This document shows, one piece after another, positions 42,269 to 50,673 of a DNA stretch of 64,000 bases. Below the pieces are notes generated by a model. That model was not told where the DNA came from and searched no databases. It worked only from the letters and a program-made list of their open reading frames with translations. The translations under genes were made by a program, and so were the position numbers. The DNA is from Pseudomonas citronellolis (GTDB lineage: Bacteria; Pseudomonadota; Gammaproteobacteria; Pseudomonadales; Pseudomonadaceae), in contig NZ_FOLS01000030.1 of NCBI RefSeq assembly GCF_900112375.1, positions 29,708-93,707 of the forward strand. Direction: 5' to 3'. Position 1 is the first letter of the stretch. Each line of letters begins with the position of its first letter.

Positions 42269-42805
42269 ATGCCCCGCCTAGCCCCTGCCCTGCTCTGCGC
42301 GCTGCTGGGCCTGCCGCTGGCCCATGCGGACGAAGCGCTGTTCTCCAGCGACGGCTACCGCACCAGCCAGTACCGCAGCCCGACCCCGGCCAGCGCCGAC
42401 CACGCCACCACCCTGGACACCGACGCCCTGCAGGCGCTGCTCAAGCGCGAGCCGCGCACGCGCCTGGTGGACGTGTATCGCCGTACCTGGCTCAACGGCC
42501 AGTTCGTGGCCAACGAGCCGCACCGCAACCTGCCCGGCAGCCTGTGGCTGGCCAACACCGGCGACGGCTTGCTGAGCGCGCCCTGGCAGGCCTACTTCCG
42601 CGAGAACCTGCGGCAGCTGAGCGAGGGCGACCCGATGCGCCCGCTGGTGTTCTACTGCCGCTCGGACTGCTGGGCCAGCTGGAACGCGGTCCGGCGCGCC
42701 CATGCGCTGGGCTATTCCAGGCTCTACTGGTACCGTGACGGAATAGACGCCTGGGAACAGGCCGGCCTGCCCCTGCAGGACGCCCAGCCGCACCCTTTCC
42801 CCTGA
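42269..42805 (+). CDS. PQQ-catabolism associated CxxxCW protein, rhodanese-like
   Basis: 178-aa exported protein. Signal peptide MPRLAPALLCALLGLPLAHA, then a rhodanese-like domain. The hallmark is FYCRSDCWASWNA, with cysteines at about 130 and 134 followed by Trp, in the loop where rhodaneses hold their catalytic Cys. The family is found with PQQ alcohol dehydrogenases; a redox or cofactor role has been proposed, none proven. It follows the permease by 104 bp and has its own candidate promoter motif. Weak ribosome site (ATCGAG). Confidence 0.87.
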   Translation: MPRLAPALLCALLGLPLAHADEALFSSDGYRTSQYRSPTPASADHATTLDTDALQALLKREPRTRLVDVYRRTWLNGQFVANEPHRNLPGSLWLANTGDGLLSAPWQAYFRENLRQLSEGDPMRPLVFYCRSDCWASWNAVRRAHALGYSRLYWYRDGIDAWEQAGLPLQDAQPHPFP

Positions 42806-42840
42806 GCACACCCGGCAACGGCTAGCCGCCGCCCATAACG

Positions 42841-42850
42841 ACAACAACGA
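42841..42850 (+). promoter_or_regulatory. Candidate Crc/Hfq site before agmR
   Basis: ACAACAACGA overlaps the start of the GAGGTG ribosome site of agmR, a 7/8 match to AANAANAA. Confidence 0.4.
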
Positions 42851-42860
42851 GGTGTAGGCC

Positions 42861-43526
42861 ATGTACAAGATCCTGATCGCCGACGATCACCCGCTGTTCC
42901 GCGAGGCCATCCACAACGTCATCGCCGACGGCTTCCCCGGCAGCGAGGTGATGGAGACCGCCGACCTCGACAGCGCCCTGGGCCTGACCCAGGAGCACGA
43001 CGACCTGGACCTGATCCTGCTCGACCTGAACATGCCCGGCATGCACGGCCTGAGCGGCCTGATGAACCTGCGCAACGAGGCGCCGACCATCCCGGTGGTG
43101 ATCGTCTCGGCCGAGCAGGACAAGCAGGTGGTGCTGCAGGCCATCACCTACGGCGCGGTGGGCTTCATCACCAAGTCCTCGCCGCGGGCGCAGATGACCG
43201 AGGCCATCGAGCAGATCCTCAACGGCAACGTCTACCTGCCCTCGGACATCATCCGCACGCAGAAGGCCTCGCCGCGGCGCAGCGGCCACGAGGAGCACGG
43301 CATCCCGCCGGAGCTGCTGCAGGCGCTGACGCGCAAGCAACTGCTGGTGCTCGAACGCATGACCAAGGGCGAGTCGAACAAGCAGATCGCCTACAACCTG
43401 GAGATCGCCGAGACCACGGTGAAGGCCCACGTCTCGGCGATCCTGCGCAAGCTCAAGGTGCACAACCGCGTGCAGGCCATTCTCAGCGCCGGCGACATCG
43501 ACTTCGCCGCCTACCTGCGCCGCTAG
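42861..43526 (+). CDS. agmR: LuxR-type response regulator AgmR/ErbR (PedR1)
   Basis: 221 aa, the same length as P. aeruginosa AgmR/ErbR and nearly identical to it from memory: [20 protein letters not shown] at the start, phospho-Asp in [13 protein letters not shown], Lys in GFITKSS, and the Lux[24 protein letters not shown] ... [16 protein letters not shown]. It activates PQQ biosynthesis and ethanol oxidation genes. GAGGTG precedes the ATG. Its cognate kinase in the exa network is of the ErcS/ErcS' type, and such a hybrid kinase lies 1.3 kb away. Confidence 0.95.
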   Translation: MYKILIADDHPLFREAIHNVIADGFPGSEVMETADLDSALGLTQEHDDLDLILLDLNMPGMHGLSGLMNLRNEAPTIPVVIVSAEQDKQVVLQAITYGAVGFITKSSPRAQMTEAIEQILNGNVYLPSDIIRTQKASPRRSGHEEHGIPPELLQALTRKQLLVLERMTKGESNKQIAYNLEIAETTVKAHVSAILRKLKVHNRVQAILSAGDIDFAAYLRR

Positions 43527-43535
43527 GGAGAGTCC

Positions 43536-44396
43536 ATGCCCGCTTCACGCACCCTGTTCCTGACCGCCGTCGCCATGCTGGCCTTCGCCGGCAATTCCCT
43601 GCTCTGCCGCCTGGCCCTGAAGGCCACCCAACTGGACGCGGTGAGTTTCACCGGCATCCGCATCCTCTCCGGCGCGCTGATGCTCGGCCTGCTGCTGCGC
43701 CTGCGCGGCCGGGCCAGCCAAGCCAAGGGCAACTGGCGCGCGGCGGCGGCGCTGTTCGTCTACGCCGCGGCCTTCTCCTACGCCTACGTGCAGCTGGACG
43801 CCGGCACAGGCGCGCTGCTGCTGTTCGGCGCGGTGCAGGTGACCATGCTGGTGGTCGGCCTGCTGCGCGGCGAACGCCTGGCCGGCCAGGCCCTGCTGGG
43901 CTTCGCCCTGGCCCTGGGCGGGCTGCTGGTGCAACTGCTACCCGGCGCCGGCGCCCCGCCGCTGACTGGGGCGCTGCTGATGCTGCTGTCCGGCGTGGCC
44001 TGGGGGCTGTATTCGCTGCTGGGGCGTAATGCGGGTGATCCGCTGGCGGTGACGACGGGTAACTTCGTTCGTGGTATTGCCTTCGCTGCCGTGCTGGCCC
44101 TGGTGTTCCATGGCCAGTTGCGGGGAGATGTGCCGGGAGTGGTCTACGCGGTGCTGTCCGGGGCGCTGGCTTCGGGGATTGGCTATGCCATCTGGTACGC
44201 GGCGCTGCCGGGGCTGTCGGCGATCCAGGCGGCGTCGGTGCAGTTGAGTGTGCCGGTGCTGGCGGCGTTGTCCGGGGCGCTGGTGCTGGGGGAGCACATC
44301 AGCTTGCGGTTGGTGCTGGTGTCTTGTGCGGTGTTGGGGGGGATTGCGCTGATACTGCGGGCCAAGGTGCGTGTGCCGGCTGCCCAGCGGGCTTGA
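43536..44396 (+). CDS. EamA/DMT-family transporter
   Basis: 286-aa inner-membrane protein with ten expected helices in two EamA repeats (AFAGNSLLCRLALKATQLDA; LSGVAWGLYSLLGRNAGDPL). Family members move metabolites or drugs; the substrate is unknown. It lies 9 bp after agmR and is probably co-transcribed. In P. aeruginosa a transporter of this type also sits between agmR and the hybrid kinase gene, so the arrangement is conserved. The 3' third uses noticeably less GC-biased codons than the 5' part. Confidence 0.87.
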   Translation: MPASRTLFLTAVAMLAFAGNSLLCRLALKATQLDAVSFTGIRILSGALMLGLLLRLRGRASQAKGNWRAAAALFVYAAAFSYAYVQLDAGTGALLLFGAVQVTMLVVGLLRGERLAGQALLGFALALGGLLVQLLPGAGAPPLTGALLMLLSGVAWGLYSLLGRNAGDPLAVTTGNFVRGIAFAAVLALVFHGQLRGDVPGVVYAVLSGALASGIGYAIWYAALPGLSAIQAASVQLSVPVLAALSGALVLGEHISLRLVLVSCAVLGGIALILRAKVRVPAAQRA

Positions 44397-44813
44397 GCAC
44401 TGGCTGGCTTTTCTTTGCCGGTGACTCCGCTCCCTCACCCTAACCCTCTCCCAGAGGGAGAGGGGACCGTTCGGCGTGCAGTGTGATTTCGGCGCTCGCC
44501 GGCCACACCGAGTTGCCGATCTGATCACCACATACCCGTCATCGCAACCGCATGGGTTTCGCAAGCTCAACCCATCCTACGAAAAGCGCATCGGCGCAGC
44601 CGGCAAGATAGTTTCCGGTGTTCTCCCTGTAGGAGCGGACTCCGTCCGCGATGTGCATCAGGTTCGGACCAGGGTGAATTGCGGATAAATCCGCTCTTAC
44701 AAGGCGCAGGAAAAGCCGTGTCGTAGGATGGTGTTGAGCGGAGCGATACCCATCACCACGACTGCGCGCGAAAATCGCGGGCAGGGCCCGCTCCTACAGG
44801 TACGGCGCCAGCT
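44397..44813. repeat. E-, F-, C- and B-type repeats between the EamA and nahK genes
   Basis: An E-type half element (CCCTAACCCTCTCCCAGAGG) near 44440, F-type arms (CAAGCTCAACCCATCCTACG near 44567; CGTAGGATGGTGTTGAGCGG near 44722), C-type arms near 44635, and half of a B-type pair ending at about 44799. The two convergent genes need a terminator here and these hairpins may serve. No gene. Confidence 0.7.
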
Positions 44814-47441
44814 TCAACCGGTGCGATCCATCAAATGACACAACGCCGTCTTCAGCTTCATCGGCCTCACCGGCTTGTGCATCAGCGTATGCCCCAGCTC
44901 CCGCACCTGCTGCTTGAGTTCGTTGCTGTAGTTGGCCGTGATCATCAGCGCCGGCAGCGGCGTGCCGCGGCGGGCGTTGATCGAGGCCACGGCGTCCACC
45001 CCGTTGCAGCCGTCGTCCAGGTGGTAGTCGGCTATCAGCAGGTCGGCCTCGGCGTGGAAGTTGTCCACCTGGCGCGCCAGGTCTTCTTCCGATAGCGCCG
45101 TGACCACCCGGCAGCCCCAGGCTTCCAGCAGGGTGCGCATGCCGGCGCAGATGGCCGCGTCGTTGTCCAGCACCCACACCCGCGAGCCGCGCAGGCGTTC
45201 CACCAGGTGTTCGGCCTGCTGCGCCGGCTCCGGGCGGGCGCGCACCGCACCGCGCGCCAGCGGAACCTCGATGGCGAAGCGCGAGCCCTTGCCGGGCACC
45301 GAGCCGACCTGGATGCGGTGGCCGAGCATGCGCGCGATCTTCTCGACGATCGCCAGCCCCAGGCCCAGGCCGCGGTCCTGGTGGGAGCGCTGGGTGTCGC
45401 CGCGCTTGAACTCCTGGAAAATCTCGCCGAGCTTGTCCGCCGGGATGCCCATGCCGGTGTCCCAGACCTCGATCCACAGGCTCTGCCGGCGCCGCCGGCA
45501 GCCCAGCAGCACGCGGCCGCTGGGCGTGTAGCGGATGGCGTTGGACAGCAGGTTGCGCAGGATCCGCGCGAGCAGCTGCAGGTCGCTGCGCACCTGGGCG
45601 TCGCAGGCCACGTAGTCCAGGCGCAGGCCTTCGCTGGCGGCGATCTGGCGGTATTCGGCGGCGAGGTTGCCGAGCAGCTCACCGACCTCGAAGGGCGCGA
45701 TGTCCGGCTTGATCACCCCGGCGTCGAGCTTGGAGATGTCCACCAGGGTGCCCAGCAGGTTCTCCACGTCTTCCAGCGAGTGGCTGATGTTGCGCACCAG
45801 GCCATCACCCTCGCCGCGCTCCTGCAGGGCGCTGGTGAACAGCCGTGCGGCGTTCAGCGGCTGCAGCAGGTCGTGGCTGACCGCGGCGAGGAACTTGGTC
45901 TTCGACAGGTTGGCCTGCTCGGCCTCGCGCTTGGCCTCGCGCAGGCGCGCCTGCACCTGGCTGCGCTCGTCGATCTCGCGCTTGAGCTGGTCGTTCAGGC
46001 TGGTCAGCTCGGCGGTGCGCTCGCGCACCCGCTGCTCCAGGTTCTGGTAGGCCTGGTGCAAGGCCTCGGCGGTGCGCCGGCGCTCGGTGATGTCGCGGAT
46101 CAGCACGAACAGCCCGGCGACCTGGCCGTCGGCCTGGCGGTTGGGCACGTAGGAGCGCTGCATGTAGCGCTCCTGCCCGGCCAGGTTGGTCTCGGCGATC
46201 TCGAAGGTCACGCTCTCGCCCGACAGCGCCCGCTCGAAGTACGGCTCCAGGCGCCGGCAGTGCTCGGCGCCGTGCACCTCGCGCAGGTTGCGTCCGAGCA
46301 TCGCGCCGCTGGGCCAGCGGTACCACTGCTCGTAGACCTTGTTGGTGAACTCGTAGACCAGGTCGGCGTTGAGGTAGGCGATCAGCGCCGGCACCTGGTC
46401 GGTGATCAGGCGGATCCAGCGTTCGCTCTCGCGCAGCGCCTCGGCGTGGCGGTAGCGCTCGGTGATGTCGGTGAAGGTGTTGACGAAGCCGCCGGTGGGC
46501 AGCGCGTGGGTGCGGATTTCCAGCATGCGGCCGTCGAACAGGCGCTGCTCCAGGGCCGCCAGGGGCGCGCCGTCGTCGCCGCGGCTGCGCGGGGTGAGCA
46601 GCGGCAGGCCGCTCTCGCCCATGACGTCGGCGAAGGGCCGGTGCGCACCGATCGGCGCCAGCCCGCAGAGCTCCAGGAAGCGCCGGTTCCACAGCTCCAG
46701 CGCGCCCTCGGCGCCAACCATGGCCACGCCCTGGGACAGGTTGTCCACGGCGCGCTGCAGCAGGTGCGACTTCTGCGCCACCGCCTGCTCGCGGCGCGCG
46801 GTCTCGCTGAGCTTGATCTCGGTGATGTCGGTGTAGAGCACCACCAGGCCGCCGTCGCGGGTCGGCCGCTCGCTCATGCGCACCCAGCGGTCGTCGCGCA
46901 GGCGGTAGAGGGTGTGTTCGTCGTCGTTGCTGCGCTGTTCCTCGACTATCAGCCCGCTGCTCTGCGCCAGGCGGCGCACCTCGGCCAGCCGGGTGCCGGC
47001 GCCCAGGCGCGCGCGGGTGGGCGCCCAGAGCGCGCGGAAGCGTTCGTTGAACAGCACGATGCGCTGCTGCGGGTCGAACAGCACGAAGGCGTCGGAGATG
47101 CTTTCGATGGCGTCCAGCAGGTGCTGGTGGGCGGTCTCGGCGCGCAGGCGGGCGTCGCTGAGCAGCTGGTTGCTGGACTTCAGCTCGGCCATGGCCTGGC
47201 TCAAGGCGTCGGTGCGCTCGCGCACCTGCTCGGCCAGCACCACCGAGTGCTGAAAGGCCCCGTAGGCGCCGTCGCCGCGCGAGGCGCTGGATTCGATGCG
47301 CTCGATCAGCGCGGTGTTGATGCGCTGCAGCTTGAGCTTGTCGCGCTCGAGTTCGTCGATGCGCGCCAGCAGCTCAGCCGGCGCCGCCACGGGGACGGCC
47401 AATGGCGACGCCGGTGAAGGTCTGGTTGATGTGCATGCCAT
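44814..47441 (-). CDS. nahK: Hybrid PAS sensor kinase NahK/ErcS'
   Basis: 875 aa, soluble. N-terminal coiled coil (about 25-110), three PAS domains (about 115-215, 230-340, 350-465), a second coiled coil, HisKA with phospho-acceptor His in FLAAVSHDLLQPLNAARLFT, HATPase (LGLGLAIVEKIARMLGH) and a C-terminal receiver with phospho-Asp in LLIADYHLDDG. It matches P. aeruginosa PA1976, described both as NahK (NosP-associated kinase acting through HptB) and as ErcS' in the ethanol-oxidation network. The start overlaps the nosP gene by 68 bp, indicating translational coupling. Confidence 0.9.
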   Translation of the reverse strand: MACTSTRPSPASPLAVPVAAPAELLARIDELERDKLKLQRINTALIERIESSASRGDGAYGAFQHSVVLAEQVRERTDALSQAMAELKSSNQLLSDARLRAETAHQHLLDAIESISDAFVLFDPQQRIVLFNERFRALWAPTRARLGAGTRLAEVRRLAQSSGLIVEEQRSNDDEHTLYRLRDDRWVRMSERPTRDGGLVVLYTDITEIKLSETARREQAVAQKSHLLQRAVDNLSQGVAMVGAEGALELWNRRFLELCGLAPIGAHRPFADVMGESGLPLLTPRSRGDDGAPLAALEQRLFDGRMLEIRTHALPTGGFVNTFTDITERYRHAEALRESERWIRLITDQVPALIAYLNADLVYEFTNKVYEQWYRWPSGAMLGRNLREVHGAEHCRRLEPYFERALSGESVTFEIAETNLAGQERYMQRSYVPNRQADGQVAGLFVLIRDITERRRTAEALHQAYQNLEQRVRERTAELTSLNDQLKREIDERSQVQARLREAKREAEQANLSKTKFLAAVSHDLLQPLNAARLFTSALQERGEGDGLVRNISHSLEDVENLLGTLVDISKLDAGVIKPDIAPFEVGELLGNLAAEYRQIAASEGLRLDYVACDAQVRSDLQLLARILRNLLSNAIRYTPSGRVLLGCRRRRQSLWIEVWDTGMGIPADKLGEIFQEFKRGDTQRSHQDRGLGLGLAIVEKIARMLGHRIQVGSVPGKGSRFAIEVPLARGAVRARPEPAQQAEHLVERLRGSRVWVLDNDAAICAGMRTLLEAWGCRVVTALSEEDLARQVDNFHAEADLLIADYHLDDGCNGVDAVASINARRGTPLPALMITANYSNELKQQVRELGHTLMHKPVRPMKLKTALCHLMDRTG

Positions 47442-48534
47442 TGAATTGCTCTCCGTAGGTGTTGAAGCCGATCACCTGCTGGTGGCGGAGAAAAGCGGCG
47501 GTGGCTGCGCTGTCGCCCGCCACTTCCAGCTCCAGGCGGCGCAGGAAGCAGTCGCAGCCGATGGTCAGCAGCGGCGGGCCGAGGCGTTCGTGCAGGCGCG
47601 CGAACTGCGCCTGCAGGTTGGGCAGCAGCGGCCCGGTGCTCATGGCGGTGAGGACGATGCCGTTCTCCACCGCGCAGTAGAAAGTCAGACTGAAGTCGTC
47701 GTGCACCTGCTGGATGGAGCGCACGTAGTACTGGTCCTTGATGCGCACCGCCAGCGGGTGGCGGGAGAACAGCTCGAAGCTCAGTTCGTGGGGCTCCACG
47801 CCGACCAGCCGGGCGTATTCCAGGGCGGCGGGCTCGGCGTTGAGCTCCAGCACCCGGCGGCTGGCGCTGTCGGCGCGGGTCACCACCAGCTTCTCGCCGC
47901 GCGGCACCACGTGGTGGGTGGTGAACACCTCGAAGTCGAGCCAGGTGTTGAACAGCAGCACCACCGCCGCGCCGGTGTGGAACTGGCCCTGGTAGTAGAC
48001 GTGGGTATGGGTGAGGTGGTTGTCGTCGCCGGCCGAGCCGCCGAAATGCGGAATGGCGCCGAGCGCAGCACTGAGCGCCGCCAGCACCACTTCCTCGCGG
48101 CTGGACAGGCCGTCGAGCAGGGTCAGGGCGAAGCTGTGGTCCTTGATCGGCGCCAGCTCGCTGCTGCGGCAGTCGGCCACCAGGGCCTCCACCAGCTGCT
48201 GCGCGTCGATCAGGCTGAAGCGTTCCATCTCGTCGATCAGCGCGCTGGCCACGGCGAAGCTGCGCACGTCGAAGCCCACCGCGCTGACGCAGCCGCGGCC
48301 GTAGCCCTGGGGGGTAATCTCGCCGGCGGTGGTGCAGCCGACCAGCTCGATGCCGCCGAAGTACTGCTCCAGCGCGGCGGCCAGGGCCGGCAGGTCGTAC
48401 TCGGCGGAGCAGAAGAACAGCACGAAGCCCAGGTGCGGGTGGATCAACTGGCGCGCCAGGTCCTGGGCCACCGCCTCCGCATCGCGGGCGCTGGACATGC
48501 CCCTGACTACCCCTTCGCCCTGCCCTTCCTGCAT
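47374..48534 (-). CDS. nosP: FIST-domain protein NosP
   Basis: 386-aa cytoplasmic protein with FIST N (about 45-240: FVLFFCSAEYDLPALAAALE, GCTTAGEITPQGYGRGCVSA) and FIST C domains (about 241-370). It corresponds to P. aeruginosa NosP, a heme protein that senses nitric oxide and inhibits NahK. Start 48534 has GAGGC upstream; an internal ATG at 48498 is an alternative. It is encoded directly before and overlapping nahK. A motif resembling the ped/exa promoter sites lies about 70 bp upstream, tying this pair to the alcohol regulon. Confidence 0.9.
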   Translation of the reverse strand: MQEGQGEGVVRGMSSARDAEAVAQDLARQLIHPHLGFVLFFCSAEYDLPALAAALEQYFGGIELVGCTTAGEITPQGYGRGCVSAVGFDVRSFAVASALIDEMERFSLIDAQQLVEALVADCRSSELAPIKDHSFALTLLDGLSSREEVVLAALSAALGAIPHFGGSAGDDNHLTHTHVYYQGQFHTGAAVVLLFNTWLDFEVFTTHHVVPRGEKLVVTRADSASRRVLELNAEPAALEYARLVGVEPHELSFELFSRHPLAVRIKDQYYVRSIQQVHDDFSLTFYCAVENGIVLTAMSTGPLLPNLQAQFARLHERLGPPLLTIGCDCFLRRLELEVAGDSAATAAFLRHQQVIGFNTYGEQFNGMHINQTFTGVAIGRPRGGAG

Positions 48535-48594
48535 ACGCCTGCCTCAACGCCGGTTGACCACGGGGGCATTCTACGAAGGCGCCCGGCGCGGCCC

Positions 48595-48612
48595 CATGCT
48601 ACTTGGGTGCTG
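48595..48612. promoter_or_regulatory. Candidate regulator site upstream of nosP
   Basis: CATGCTACTTGGGTGCTGG, core TTGGGT at 48603-48608, similar to TCCTACTTTGGTACTGG at 42170, about 70 bp before the nosP start. Confidence 0.35.
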
Positions 48613-48921
48613 GCGGGGACCTCCGAAAGGCGTAGGGGCGGGCTGGAGGTTCCGGCGCATTTCGCGGGCAAGATCCGCTTACCGTACAAGCGGCCCGGCT
48701 TCCGTAGGATGGGTTGAGCGAAGCGATACCCATCGCCAGGGTCCGATGGGTATCGCAAGCTCAACCCATCCTACGAAAAGCACCTCGGCGCAGTCGGCAA
48801 GACAGTTGCTGCCCATTTCCTTTGTAGGAGCGCGCCCTGCGCGCGATTCGCGGGCAGGGCCCGCTCCTACAATGAACAGCGGAGTCAGGTTCAGCTGCGG
48901 AGCGGGGGTTGGAGTCAGTAA

Positions 48922-49092
48922 CCCGCTCCCCAGCCCTCTCCCTGAAGGGAGAGGGGGCTAGTCCGTGCCGAGAATGGATTTGGTGTCAGCCGGCAACTTC
49001 GTGCTAGCCGGCTGACTCCGAAATACCCGAGCACTCCGAACGGTCCCCTCTCCCTTCAGGGCGGGGCGCGCAGCCGAGGGTTAGGGAGAGGG
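48922..49092. repeat. MITE-like element, copy 3 with an insertion in its right arm
   Basis: Same ends and inner palindrome as 4390-4547 and 6504-6661, but 171 bp long because the right terminal palindrome is interrupted after CCCTTCAGGG by about 16 G/C-rich bases (49061-49076). Confidence 0.75.
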
Positions 49093-49121
49093 CGCTCTTC
49101 AGAGCAACACCATCCCCCCAC

Positions 49122-49157
49122 AAAAAAACGGCGGGCCGACGCCACCGCCGCCCCGCC
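49122..49157 (-). terminator. Terminator after the porin gene
   Basis: On the minus strand a CGGCGG/CCGCCG stem is followed by seven T residues, about 40 bp after the porin stop codon. Confidence 0.65.
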
Positions 49158-49187
49158 CAATTACTGCCAAAGGAGCTCTGAGGATTA

Positions 49188-50384
49188 TTACCAGTTCAAT
49201 ACCGCGCCAACCGCAAAGGTGTCGGTGTCCTCGCTCACCAGCGAGCCCTTGCGGCCGTCGATCTCGTACTGGTTGTACTCGGCCACCAGCTTGAGGTTGT
49301 CGTTGATGGTGCGGAAGTAGGCGATGCCGCGGGTGGAGTAGTCCGCCGCGCTGCCCAGGCCGTTGCCGTCGTCCTCGGTCTTGCCGTAGGACAGCGCCAG
49401 GCGGTTCTTGCCCCAGGTGTAGGAGCCCTGCAGCAGCATGCCGCGGCTGTCCACCTCGCGCAGCGCGGCTTCGCCGGCGTTGTTGGTGAAGAACGGGTTA
49501 ATGCCCTTGGCGGTGAAGCCCGAGCCGGTCAGCGACACGCCGCCGAACTTGGCCTGGATGCCGTAGCCCAGGCCCTTGGAGGTGACGTCGTCGACCTGGT
49601 CATTGGTGTTCTTCGAGGTCTGGTAGGCGCCGTTGACCCAGCTGTAGATCTGCGCGCCGCCCAGGTCGAACTGGTAGCTGATCTCGCTCTCGTAGCGCGG
49701 GTTGTCCTGGTAGGCCTTGTCGTCCAGGCCGTCGCTGGCGTCCTTGTCGATCTGGTTGGTGTCGATCGGGTCCATGATGCCCACCGCCACGCGCAGGCCG
49801 TCCACCAGGTTGTTGTTGCGGTAGGTGATCTGCGAGGTGGGGAACGGGTACGGGTAGCCGGTGCCGATGTTGCCGAAGGACACGCCCTTGCCGTCCACCA
49901 GGCCGAGGGTGTCGCTGGCGTTGCCGAAGCCGGCCAGCAGTTCGTCGAGGAAGATGTTCGAGCGCGAGAACAGGCCGAAGTCCTTGCCGATCAGCACCTC
50001 GCCCCAGTCGCCGGCCACGTTGCCGTAGAACTGCCGCACGTCGATGGCGGTGTCGGTGCCGTCCTGCTCGCTGTCGTTGATGGTCACCCAGAACGAGGAA
50101 CGCCCGGTGAGGGTCAGGCCGTCGATCTTCTTGCCGAAGTTGAAGCCGATGTAGTTGGGCAGGAAGCCCATCTTCACCCGCGACTGGCGGCGGTCGTAGG
50201 TGTCGCCCTCGCGGTCCACGTCGCTGTTGACGTAGAAGGCGTTGAAGTAGCCGTCGGTGGAGAAGGTGGTGTCGTCCTTGTCGTACAGCTTGATGTCGGC
50301 GACGGCCGGCAGGCAGCCCAGGCTGCCCAGCGAGGCCAGGGCCAGGGGCAGGAAACGGCGAATGGCGGTGTTGTTCTTGTTCAT
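49188..50384 (-). CDS. Outer-membrane porin (Gram-negative porin family)
   Basis: 398-aa beta-barrel protein. Signal peptide MNKNNTAIRRFLPLALASLG ending CLPAVA, then alternating-strand text (DIKLYDKDDTTFSTDGYFNA ... ) and a C terminus DTFAVGAVLNW ending in an aromatic residue as barrel proteins require. It resembles the general trimeric porins. ATG 50384 was chosen because it starts the signal peptide and follows GGAGCG. Beside the alcohol regulon it may admit alcohols or organic acids. A TTTGGGC motif lies about 85-90 bp upstream. Codons 2-6 form an AANAANAA tract. Confidence 0.85.
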   Translation of the reverse strand: MNKNNTAIRRFLPLALASLGSLGCLPAVADIKLYDKDDTTFSTDGYFNAFYVNSDVDREGDTYDRRQSRVKMGFLPNYIGFNFGKKIDGLTLTGRSSFWVTINDSEQDGTDTAIDVRQFYGNVAGDWGEVLIGKDFGLFSRSNIFLDELLAGFGNASDTLGLVDGKGVSFGNIGTGYPYPFPTSQITYRNNNLVDGLRVAVGIMDPIDTNQIDKDASDGLDDKAYQDNPRYESEISYQFDLGGAQIYSWVNGAYQTSKNTNDQVDDVTSKGLGYGIQAKFGGVSLTGSGFTAKGINPFFTNNAGEAALREVDSRGMLLQGSYTWGKNRLALSYGKTEDDGNGLGSAADYSTRGIAYFRTINDNLKLVAEYNQYEIDGRKGSLVSEDTDTFAVGAVLNW

Positions 50385-50461
50385 GACGCGCTCCGCAGGG
50401 GATGGATGACCGTTCGGGGTCGTGGCGGAGGCGATTATCGAAACGCCCCGCGCGGCGCCAT

Positions 50462-50478
50462 ACGCTGCTTTGGGCGCG
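50462..50478. promoter_or_regulatory. Candidate regulator site upstream of the porin
   Basis: ACGCTGCTTTGGGCGCGC, 85-90 bp upstream of the porin start, similar to TGCTGCTTTGGATGCC upstream of exaB. Weaker match than the TTGGTA sites. Confidence 0.3.
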
Positions 50479-50673
50479 CTTCGACGCTGCTTGCGTGGGG
50501 CCTGCCGGAGCGCTGCGCAAGGCCATGGCACCAGGCCACCACAAGGCCCGGCGCCTTGGTCGCGGGGGTAGCGGCACCTTGGCAGCGGGCCTTGCGGCGC
50601 AGGACCAAAGTCGCAGGCGCACGTGCCCGGGGCGATACGCCCGGGCAGTAGCGGAAGGAGGTGTAGAAAGAGA

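Larger units (their letters stand above)
48535..49187. repeat. Repeat-rich region between porin and nosP
   Basis: A long F-type palindrome (GTAGGATGGGTTGAGCGAAG pairing with CAAGCTCAACCCATCCTACG) at 48703-48776, a B-type pair at 48823-48871, the third 158-bp-type MITE (48922-49092) and the porin terminator. No gene in 650 bp. Confidence 0.75.
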
